From: Frigoribacterium faeni
Lineage (GTDB): Bacteria; Actinomycetota; Actinomycetes; Actinomycetales; Microbacteriaceae
Length of the DNA: 64,000 nucleotides
Direction: 5' to 3'
NCBI RefSeq assembly: GCF_011761235.1
Contig: NZ_JAAOYW010000001.1
Location: forward strand, 186,781-250,780
In this document: piece by piece, positions 35,898-43,053 of the stretch
Numbering within the stretch: the stretch's first letter is position 1
Layout of the letters: each line of letters begins with the position of its first letter
Position numbers and translations under genes: made by a program
The notes under the pieces: model-generated
Seen by the model: only the letters and a program-made list of their open reading frames with translations
Told to the model about the DNA's origin: nothing
Database searches by the model: none

Positions 35898-37037
35898 TCA
35901 GCGCAGCCCGCGTCGGCGCCGTCGGGCCGGCCGGGACACGAGACTGCCGAGCACCGGCAGCCCGAGCCACGAGACCAGGGACAGGCCGAAGGCCGCGGCC
36001 GTGGCGACGCCCGCGACGACGTCCGCGGCATCGGCCGGGTCGGCGTCCGTGCCGGACGACCACGCCGCCGTCCAGGGCTGCACCGCGCACGCCAGGACGA
36101 GCAGGAGCAGGACAGTCGCCTGGAGCCCGAGCCAGCCGAGGTGCGCAGGGCTGACGTCTCGCAGCCGATCTCGCAGCGCGGAGGTCGTGAGCCCGGACCG
36201 CCCGGCGAAGCGCGCGACGAGGGCCCACCACCAGCAGGCGCCCGCGAGGGCCGCCGCGAGCAGCAGGAAGCGCAGGCCGAAGGGCACGACCGCCGACGAG
36301 CCCTCGTCCGAGGAGAAGGTGAGGCCGAGCAGGACGACGACGAGCCCCCACGGCAGCAGGGCCGGGAGCACGCCGAGGCTGGTGACGGCCTGGTGGACGA
36401 CGGACCGGAGGTGCACGAGGGCCTCGGCGGACGTCGGCGCGTCGGCGAGCTGGGCCAGGGCGCCGAGAGCCGCCCTCTCCGGCCGTCCCGCCGTGATCTC
36501 GAGGTCGTCGATGCCTCGACGCGCCTGGACGTGCTCCGGGTCGAGGGCCAGGGCGGCGCGGTAGGCCGTCCGTGCGTCGGACAGGCGCCCGTCCTCGACG
36601 GCGACGGCGGCGGACACCAGGTGCGCGTCCGGGTCGTCCGGCGCCAGCCTGAGGCACTCGGCCGCGTGCCGTCTCGTCTCGTCCCGTGGGAAAAGCCCGA
36701 GGCGGACGGCCGTCGCGTGCACGTGCCAGTCGTCCGGGGCGAGGCGGAGCGACTCCCTCATCCCGGCCCTGGCGTCGTCGACGTCGCCCATGCGGAGGGA
36801 CGCCTCGGCCCAGAGCCGCCAAGCCCACTCGGCACCGGGATCCAGCGCACGGGCGCGGAGGGCGGTCTCCCTGCCGGCCATGCGCCTGCCTGTCCGCAGC
36901 TGCGCGCAGGCGAGGAGCTGGAGGGCCCAGGGGTCGTCGGGCCGGGTCGCGAGGTGCAGGCGGACCGAGGCCGCCGCCTCCCCCGGTCGGCCGGCTGCCA
37001 GGTGCTCGGACGCGGCCGCGAGGTCGTCGGCGCTCAC
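35898..37037 (-). CDS. TPR-repeat membrane protein (partner of the AAA+ gene)
   Basis: A 379-residue protein that I cannot name. Residues 5-200 are a run of TPR-like helical pairs, with repeating patterns such as ALDPGAEWAWRLWAEASLRMGD and LAPDDPDAHLVSAAVAVEDGR. About four hydrophobic helices follow (roughly 221-241, 253-275, 303-320, 337-362), and the protein ends in a basic tail ARRRRRGLR. So an N-terminal cytoplasmic protein-binding scaffold is anchored in the membrane. The GTG start at 37037 overlaps the AAA+ gene stop as GTGA, which suggests a fixed ratio of the two proteins. No enzyme motif is seen. It could present clients to the AAA+ ATPase, which is inference from architecture and coupling only. 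Confidence 0.8.
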   Translation of the reverse strand: MSADDLAAASEHLAAGRPGEAAASVRLHLATRPDDPWALQLLACAQLRTGRRMAGRETALRARALDPGAEWAWRLWAEASLRMGDVDDARAGMRESLRLAPDDWHVHATAVRLGLFPRDETRRHAAECLRLAPDDPDAHLVSAAVAVEDGRLSDARTAYRAALALDPEHVQARRGIDDLEITAGRPERAALGALAQLADAPTSAEALVHLRSVVHQAVTSLGVLPALLPWGLVVVLLGLTFSSDEGSSAVVPFGLRFLLLAAALAGACWWWALVARFAGRSGLTTSALRDRLRDVSPAHLGWLGLQATVLLLLVLACAVQPWTAAWSSGTDADPADAADVVAGVATAAAFGLSLVSWLGLPVLGSLVSRPARRRRRGLR

Positions 37038-38296
37038 CGGCCGCGTCGCATCCCGAGGAACTCCCTCAGCTCGGCGAACGTCCCGTCGTCGACGCCGTAG
37101 GTCACGACGCTCCGCGCGCTGGCCGCCCACTCGCCGACCGAGGGGGTGACGGACGAGCGGGCGCGGCGCAGGTCCTTGTCCGTGACCGGGCGCGGCGTCC
37201 CCGTGGCGACGCTGTCGGCGAGGGCGCGTTGGAGGGCCAGGTCGCAGACGTAGCCCACGTCCGCCCCCGACATGCCGGACGTCGCGCGCGCGAGCGCGTC
37301 GAGGTCGACGTCGCCGACCGGCCGGCCCTCCAGTCGTGTGCGCGCGATCTCCCGACGGGCGGCCTCGTCCGGAGGCAGCACCAGGAGGGTGCGGTCGAGT
37401 CGGCCGGGCCGTCGGGCTGCCGGGTCGACCTCCCACGGCCGGTTGGTCGCCGCGAGCACGAACAGCCCGTCGTTCCGCGAGTCGACCCCGTCGAGCTCGA
37501 CGAGCACCTGGTTCACGACGGCCCGCGCCCAGGCGCTGTCCGTCGACGACCGGCGGGGCGCGACGGCGTCGACCTCGTCGAGGAACAGCACGCAGGGCGC
37601 CGCGCGCCTCGCGGCCTCGAAGACGTCGGTGACGGCCCGGGCGGGCGAACCGCTCTCGTGGTCGAGCAGGTCGGCCTGCGAGACGCTCAGGAACGAGGCG
37701 CCGAGCTCGCCCGCGAGGGCTCGCGCGAGGTGGGTCTTGCCGCAGCCCGGCGGCCCGTAGAGCAGCAGGCCGCCCCGGAGGCTCGCCCCGTAGGCCTCGC
37801 GCAGCTCGGGGTTGCGCAGCGGGGCGAGGAACGCCTGCTCGAGCGCGGCCTTGACCCGCGACATGCCGCCCACGTCGGTCAGGCGCAGGTCAGGACGGTC
37901 GATGCGGAAGGAGGCGGCCCTGAGGTCGTCCTCGGCCGTCTCCCAGTCGAAGGCCGCGGCGTCGGCGGTCACGGCGGGGTGCGGGCCGGACCAGGACCCT
38001 GGGTCGTCGTCACCGGGCTCGCCGTCACGGGGCCCCTCTCGGGGCTCGGCCCCGCCGGAGGAGGGCCCGACGGCGGCCGACACCGGTGACGCGGCAGGGT
38101 CCGCGAGGGCGCGCGCCATCGCGGCCCGCGCCTCCTCGTGACGCGGATCGAGCACGAGCGCCGCCGCCAGCGAGCGGACGGCGGCGTCGACGTCGCCGTC
38201 GTCGAGCTCGAGCACGCCGAGGTGGACCCGCAGGGGGACGTCGTCCGGGGCCTGCTCGACGGCGAGCCGCAGCGACCGGATCAGGGATTCGCGCAC
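37034..38296 (-). CDS. TPR-AAA+ ATPase of the classic (Cdc48/FtsH-like) AAA clade
   Basis: A 420-residue protein. Residues 1-65 form one or two TPR-like helical pairs, 66-115 are an acidic Gly/Pro-rich linker, and 135-380 are one AAA+ module. It has DVGGM (141-145), Walker A GPPGCGKT (181-188), Walker B VLFLDEVDA (236-244), sensor-1 ATNRP (283-287) and the arginine-finger region RRPGRLDR (295-302), all intact, so it should hydrolyse ATP as a ring. There is no protease domain or transmembrane helix. The C-terminal segment (382-415) resembles the last helices of katanin/Vps4-type ATPases. It is coupled by GTGA to the TPR membrane gene and lies 30 bp after aroB starts its own unit. The function is unknown; remodelling of a membrane-associated substrate is likely. 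Confidence 0.85.
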   Translation of the reverse strand: MRESLIRSLRLAVEQAPDDVPLRVHLGVLELDDGDVDAAVRSLAAALVLDPRHEEARAAMARALADPAASPVSAAVGPSSGGAEPREGPRDGEPGDDDPGSWSGPHPAVTADAAAFDWETAEDDLRAASFRIDRPDLRLTDVGGMSRVKAALEQAFLAPLRNPELREAYGASLRGGLLLYGPPGCGKTHLARALAGELGASFLSVSQADLLDHESGSPARAVTDVFEAARRAAPCVLFLDEVDAVAPRRSSTDSAWARAVVNQVLVELDGVDSRNDGLFVLAATNRPWEVDPAARRPGRLDRTLLVLPPDEAARREIARTRLEGRPVGDVDLDALARATSGMSGADVGYVCDLALQRALADSVATGTPRPVTDKDLRRARSSVTPSVGEWAASARSVVTYGVDDGTFAELREFLGMRRGR

Positions 38297-38326
38297 GGAC
38301 GGATCATAGTGATCCGTGAGGTCTCG

Positions 38327-39418
38327 TCAGGACCCGATCTCCTGGTAGGCGGCGAACAGGAGGCTCGAGTCCGGCCCGGTGAGGACAGTCGGCTTGCCGA
38401 TGTCGTCGAGCACGATGAACCGCAGCATCCCCGCACGGGCCTTCTTGTCGCGCTGCATGGTGGCGAGCAGGGTGTTCCAACGGCCGAGCGGGTAGCTCGT
38501 CGGCAGCGTCAGCGACCCGAGGACGCGGCGGTGGCGGTCGACGGCCTCGTCCGAGAGCCGGCCCGTCAGCCGCGCGAGCTCGGCGGCGAAGACCATGCCG
38601 ACGGACACCGCGGCGCCGTGGCGCCACTGGTACCGCTCGGCGTGCTCGACCGCGTGGCCCAGCGTGTGGCCGTAGTTGAGGATCTCGCGCAGGCCCTGTT
38701 CGGTGAAGTCCTGGCCGACGACGCGGGCCTTGAGGGCGATCGACAGCTCGACGACGCGACGGAACTCGGGGGTGGTCGGGTCGACGGCCCGGTCGACGTC
38801 CGCCTCGACGATGTCGAGGATCTCGGGCTCGGCGATGAACCCGGCCTTCACGATCTCGGCGAAGCCCGCCAGGATCTCGTTCCGCCCGAGCGTGTCGAGC
38901 ACGTCGAGGTCGGCCACGACGGCCGTCGGCGCCCAGAACGCGCCCACGAGGTTCTTGCCCTCGGCGGTGTTGATGCCCGTCTTGCCGCCGACGCTCGCGT
39001 CGACCATGCCGAGCACCGTCGTCGGCACCTGGACGAGCTGGACGCCCCGGAGCCACGTCGCGGCGACGAACCCGGCGAGGTCGGTCACGGCTCCCCCGCC
39101 GAGCCCGACGACCGCGTCCGTCCGGGTGAAGTCGGCCTGGCCGAGGACCTGCCAGCAGAAGGCGGCGACCTCGACGCGCTTGGCGTCCTCGGAGTCGGGC
39201 ACCTCGGCGATGAGGGCCTCGAGGCCCGCCTCGACCAGGGCGTCGCGGAGCTCGTTCGCCTTGCGGCCGAGGGTCGGCGCGTGGACGATCAGCACCTTCT
39301 TCGTCTGCGGCCCGAGCAGGGACGGGATGCGCGAGCGCACCCCGTGGCCTACGAGCACGTCGTAGGGCGCGTCGCCCTCGACGCGGATGGTGGTGACGTC
39401 GGTGGTCTCGTCGGTCAT
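38327..39418 (-). CDS. aroB: 3-dehydroquinate synthase
   Basis: A 363-residue NAD- and metal-dependent enzyme for the second shikimate step. The NAD-binding GLGGGAVTDLAGF and the metal-site motifs NYGHTLGHAVEH and HGAAVSVGM are intact. ATG 39418 overlaps the aroK stop as ATGA; the longer upstream frame is Arg-rich antiphase sequence and is excluded. It is the last gene of the aroC-aroK-aroB set. The AAA+ gene begins 30 bp later in the same direction and could be read through. Confidence 0.97.
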   Translation of the reverse strand: MTDETTDVTTIRVEGDAPYDVLVGHGVRSRIPSLLGPQTKKVLIVHAPTLGRKANELRDALVEAGLEALIAEVPDSEDAKRVEVAAFCWQVLGQADFTRTDAVVGLGGGAVTDLAGFVAATWLRGVQLVQVPTTVLGMVDASVGGKTGINTAEGKNLVGAFWAPTAVVADLDVLDTLGRNEILAGFAEIVKAGFIAEPEILDIVEADVDRAVDPTTPEFRRVVELSIALKARVVGQDFTEQGLREILNYGHTLGHAVEHAERYQWRHGAAVSVGMVFAAELARLTGRLSDEAVDRHRRVLGSLTLPTSYPLGRWNTLLATMQRDKKARAGMLRFIVLDDIGKPTVLTGPDSSLLFAAYQEIGS

Positions 39419-40014
39419 GAGTCGTCTGCCTCTCGGTGGCGGCGGTCGGTGGGCACGGGTGCGGGGGCGGCCTCGGGGGCGCGCGTGGACAGCCACGCCA
39501 CCACGTCGTCGACCACGTGCGACACGGGTCGGCGCGAGGTGTCGACGACGAGGTCGGCGAGGCTGCGGTAGACGGGCTCGCGCTCTCGGGCTATCGCCCG
39601 CCAGGCGTCCATCCCGCCGTCGGCCAGGAGGGGCCGGGACGAGCCGGCGAGGCGGGCCGCGACGGCCTCCGGCGAGACGGTCAGGAGCACGACGTCGGCC
39701 TGCTGCAGGCGCGAGCGCGTCTGCAGGTCGAGCACCGCGCCTCCCCCGAGCGACACGACCCTCGCACCGGCCAGCGACTCGGCGACGACCTCTCGCTCGA
39801 GCTCGCGGAACCGCGGCTCGCCGTCCCGGGCGAAGATCTCGGCGACGGGTCCGTGCCGCTGCGCGAGCAGGCGGTCGGTGTCGACGAAGGGGACGCCGAG
39901 GCGCCGCGACAGCTTCTTGCCGATGCTCGACTTGCCGGCGCCCATCGGGCCGATCATGACCACGGGCCGGTCGAGCAGGGGCGGGACGTCGGCGCCCGGA
40001 TCGGTCGAGGTCAC
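39415..40014 (-). CDS. aroK: shikimate kinase
   Basis: A 199-residue P-loop kinase that phosphorylates shikimate. Walker A is GPMGAGKSS (22-30), followed by the substrate motif [12 protein letters not shown] and GGGAVLDL. The GTG at 40014 overlaps aroC as GTGA and its end overlaps aroB by 4 nt. The protein has a short Pro-rich tail of about 25 residues beyond the normal family end. Confidence 0.96.
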   Translation of the reverse strand: MTSTDPGADVPPLLDRPVVMIGPMGAGKSSIGKKLSRRLGVPFVDTDRLLAQRHGPVAEIFARDGEPRFRELEREVVAESLAGARVVSLGGGAVLDLQTRSRLQQADVVLLTVSPEAVAARLAGSSRPLLADGGMDAWRAIAREREPVYRSLADLVVDTSRRPVSHVVDDVVAWLSTRAPEAAPAPVPTDRRHREADDS

Positions 40015-41213
40015 TCGCCGGTCGCGGCCTGGGTGCGCAGGTTCTCGGGGATCGCCTCGAGGTAGGCGGCCAGGTTGCGGGCCGTCTCGGCGACGGAGTC
40101 GCCGCCGAACTTCTCGAGCACCGAGTTCGCGAGCACCAGGGCCACCATCGCCTCGGCGACGACCCCCGAGGCGGGGACGGCGCAGACGTCGGAGCGCTGG
40201 TGGTGAGCACGGCTCTCGTCGCCGGTCGCGACATCGATGGTCGCGAGGGCGTGCGGGACGGTGGCGATGGGCTTCATGCCGGCCCGCACGCGCAGCACGG
40301 TGCCGGTCGTCATGCCGCCCTCGGTGCCGCCGGCGCGGTCGGTCTGCCGCGAGATGACGCCGGCGTCGAGCCTGAGCTCGTCGTGGGCCACGGAGCCGCG
40401 ACGCCGCGTGGTCTCGAAGCCGTCGCCGACCTCGACGCCCTTGATGGCCTGGATGCCCATGAGCGCCGCCGCGAGCTGGGAGTCGAGTCGGCGGTCCCAG
40501 TGGACGTACGAGCCGAGGCCGGGCGGGACTCCGTAGGCGAGCACCTCGACGACGCCGCCGAGGGTGTCGCCGTCCCGCTTCGCCGCGTCGACCTCGTCGA
40601 CCATGAGGGCGGACGTCGCCGGGTCCGCGCAGCGCAGCGGGTCGGCGTCGAGCCGGTCGACGTCGGACGGCAGGGGCACCGGGGTGCCCTCGGGCACGCG
40701 GACGGGGCCGATCGACAGGGTGTGGCTGACCAGCTCGATGCCGAGCTCGCCGAGGAACGCCCGCGCGACGGCGCCGAGGGCGACACGGGCGGCGGTCTCC
40801 CGCGCGCTGGCGCGCTCGAGCACGGGGCGGGCCTCGTCGAAGCCGTACTTCTGCATGCCGACGAGGTCGGCGTGGCCCGGCCGGGGACGGGTCAGGGGCG
40901 CGCTGCGCCCGCGCGAGGCGTCGCTCACCTCGACCGGCTCGGAGCTCATCACCTCGGCCCACTTGGGCCACTCGGTGTTGCCCACGCGGAGGGCGACCGG
41001 GCCGCCCATCGACAGGCCGTGGCGGACGCCGCCGGAGAAGGCCAGCTCGTCCTGCTCGAACTTCATGCGCGAGCCCCGGCCGTAGCCGAGCTTGCGCCGG
41101 GCGAGGTCGGCACGGACGGTGTCGAGCGAGACGGGCACGCCCGCGGGCAGCCCCTCGAGGACGGCGATGAGCTCGGGGCCGTGAGATTCCCCTGCGGTCA
41201 ACCAACGAAGCAT
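40011..41213 (-). CDS. aroC: chorismate synthase
   Basis: A 400-residue FMN-dependent lyase that makes chorismate, the precursor used by TrpE in this same window. The N-terminal [20 protein letters not shown] and the internal [11 protein letters not shown] and RPGHADL motifs are typical. ATG 41213 has a GGGAGG Shine-Dalgarno. It opens the aroC-aroK-aroB operon, 60 bp after the mltG stop and its hairpin. aroE, often found just upstream in relatives, is missing here. Confidence 0.97.
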   Translation of the reverse strand: MLRWLTAGESHGPELIAVLEGLPAGVPVSLDTVRADLARRKLGYGRGSRMKFEQDELAFSGGVRHGLSMGGPVALRVGNTEWPKWAEVMSSEPVEVSDASRGRSAPLTRPRPGHADLVGMQKYGFDEARPVLERASARETAARVALGAVARAFLGELGIELVSHTLSIGPVRVPEGTPVPLPSDVDRLDADPLRCADPATSALMVDEVDAAKRDGDTLGGVVEVLAYGVPPGLGSYVHWDRRLDSQLAAALMGIQAIKGVEVGDGFETTRRRGSVAHDELRLDAGVISRQTDRAGGTEGGMTTGTVLRVRAGMKPIATVPHALATIDVATGDESRAHHQRSDVCAVPASGVVAEAMVALVLANSVLEKFGGDSVAETARNLAAYLEAIPENLRTQAATGE

Positions 41214-41234
41214 GGGGTCGATCCTCCCACAGGA

Positions 41235-41264
41235 CGACGGGCCGCTCCTGCGCGCGGCCCGTCG
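41235..41264 (-). terminator. terminator after mltG
   Basis: An 11-bp perfect stem (CGACGGGCCGC 41235-41245; GCGGCCCGTCG 41254-41264) with an 8-nt loop, 9 bp after the mltG stop. It lies just before the aroC ribosome site and should split the alaS-ruvX-mltG and aro units. Confidence 0.7.
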
Positions 41265-41273
41265 CCCGGTGGG

Positions 41274-42533
41274 CTACTGGTACTCGGGGTGCTCGCGCAT
41301 CCAGGCCTGCCACACCCGGACGGCGGCCTCGTGCTCGGCGAGCGTCGTCGAGAAGGTCGTCTCGCCCGTGTCGAGGTTGGTCGTGACGAAGTAGAGCCAG
41401 GTGCCGTCGGCGGGGTGGAGCGCCGCGTTGATCGCGAGGTCGCCCGGGTTCGAGATGGGCCCGACCGGCAGCCCGACGTGCTGGTACGTGTTGTAGGGGT
41501 TCGACTCGTCGCCGCGCTCCTCGTCGGTCGTCGTCACCCGGTGGGTCTGGCCCGTGCCGTAGGCCACGGTCGCGTCGGACTGCAGCAGCATGCCGTCGTC
41601 GAGGCGGTTCTGGAACACCCGCGCCACCTTCGGGTAGTCGTCGGCCAGGCCGGCCTCGCGCTGGATGAGTGACGCGAACACGATGGTGTGCTGCTGGTCG
41701 GCCGGGGCGACCCCGGCGTCGACGAGGCGCTGCTTCATCGTGTCGACGAGCAGCTGCAGGTAGCCTCGCGCGTCGAGTCCGGGGTCGAGCTCGTAGGTCG
41801 CCGGGAACAGCCAGCCCTCGAGGGAGGTGGCCTCGGCGGGCAGGCCGAACGAGGCCACGTCCGCGGCGGCGGCCTGCACGTCGGGCTCCGGGATGCCGGT
41901 CGCCGACGAGACGAGGCTGTAGACGTCGGCCGCCGCCGTGCCCTCGGGGATGACGAGCTTGTCGGTGACCCGGTTGGCGCTGTCCTGCAGGGCGCTGACG
42001 GCCGAGGTCGCGCTCATCTCTTGCTGGAGCGTGTACGTGCCGGGCTGGAAGGTGAGGCTCGTGTCGGCCACGAGCATCGAGTAGACGGACTCGAAGCTCG
42101 CCGTCACCCCGCTGTCGACGAGGTTCGTCGCGATGTCCGAGCCGTTCTCGCCGCTGGTGATGGCGAACGAGACCTCGGTGCCGTTGCCCGTGCCGGGGTA
42201 GTCCTCCGGCGCGTCGTTCCCGCTGATCGCGGCGACGAGGGGCGCCACGGCGCCCCAGGCGGCGACCACGCCCGCCGTGCCGCCGGCGACGACCACGAGG
42301 GCGATGACGAGCAGGACGACGCCGCCCTTGCGGCTGCGGCGGGGACGGTCGCCGCCGTCGCCGCGGGAGGCGCGTCGCTCGGCACGTCGGGGCGAGCGCT
42401 CGCGTTCGCGGGTCTCGCGTCGCGACGCCGGAGCCTCCGCCGGCGCCGGGGCGCTCGGCCGACCGGCGTCACGGCTCGGGTCGGTGGGGGGCTGGGAGGC
42501 GAAGATGTCGTCCCAGTTCGGATCGTCGGCCAC
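41274..42533 (-). CDS. mltG: endolytic murein transglycosylase MltG
   Basis: A 419-residue YceG-family enzyme that cleaves nascent glycan strands and sets peptidoglycan chain length. A long basic, Pro/Ala-rich cytoplasmic region (1-69) precedes one transmembrane helix (about 70-93); the catalytic domain lies outside. The catalytic glutamate corresponds to E293 in SLIQREAG, followed by RVFQNRLDDGMLLQSDATVAYG. The GTG start lies 3 bp after ruvX. The extended N-terminal domain could receive cytoplasmic signals; that is an inference. Confidence 0.95.
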   Translation of the reverse strand: MADDPNWDDIFASQPPTDPSRDAGRPSAPAPAEAPASRRETRERERSPRRAERRASRGDGGDRPRRSRKGGVVLLVIALVVVAGGTAGVVAAWGAVAPLVAAISGNDAPEDYPGTGNGTEVSFAITSGENGSDIATNLVDSGVTASFESVYSMLVADTSLTFQPGTYTLQQEMSATSAVSALQDSANRVTDKLVIPEGTAAADVYSLVSSATGIPEPDVQAAAADVASFGLPAEATSLEGWLFPATYELDPGLDARGYLQLLVDTMKQRLVDAGVAPADQQHTIVFASLIQREAGLADDYPKVARVFQNRLDDGMLLQSDATVAYGTGQTHRVTTTDEERGDESNPYNTYQHVGLPVGPISNPGDLAINAALHPADGTWLYFVTTNLDTGETTFSTTLAEHEAAVRVWQAWMREHPEYQ

Positions 42534-42536
42534 GCG

Positions 42537-43046
42537 TCAGCGTCCTTCGTCGGTGTCGGGTCGGTCACCGGCGCCGTCGTCGACGACCGGGGCGCTCACG
42601 AGGTGACCGGGCGGCAGGCCGCTCGATCGCTCGAGGTCGAGCGCGTGCTGGACGATGATAACAGCGGCCACTTGATCGATGACGGATCGTTGTCGCTTGC
42701 CCTTGCGCCCCGAGGCCCGGAGTGCAGTCTGAGCGCTGACCGTCGAGAGTCGCTCGTCGACCAGGCGCACCGGGACGGGCGACCGGGCCGCGATCGTCGC
42801 GGCGAAGTCGCGGGCGTCGCTCGTGGAGGGGGTGTCGCCGCCCGAGAGCGAGAGGGGCAGCCCGACCACCACCTCCATGGCGCCCAGCTCGGCCACGTGG
42901 CCGAGGATGGCGTCGACGTCGGCCGTGCCCGTGGCGGCCCTCGGCACGGTCTCGACGGGCGTCGCGATCATGCCCGACGGGTCGGTGCGGGCGACGCCGA
43001 TGCGGGCCTTCCCCACGTCGACGCCGACGCGGACGCCGCTCCTCAC
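42537..43046 (-). CDS. ruvX: RuvX/YqgF RNase H-fold nuclease
   Basis: A 169-residue RNase H-like protein of the YqgF family. Seen are the N-terminal GVDVGKARIGVARTDP, the central VVGLPLSLSGG, and VRLVDERLSTVSAQ. Family roles are Holliday-junction resolution and pre-16S rRNA 5' processing. The C-terminal 30 residues are acidic. It is placed 7 bp after alaS and 3 bp before mltG, the common alaS-ruvX-mltG order. The GTG start at 43046 is used. Confidence 0.93.
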   Translation of the reverse strand: MRSGVRVGVDVGKARIGVARTDPSGMIATPVETVPRAATGTADVDAILGHVAELGAMEVVVGLPLSLSGGDTPSTSDARDFAATIAARSPVPVRLVDERLSTVSAQTALRASGRKGKRQRSVIDQVAAVIIVQHALDLERSSGLPPGHLVSAPVVDDGAGDRPDTDEGR

Positions 43047-43053
43047 GCGGCGC

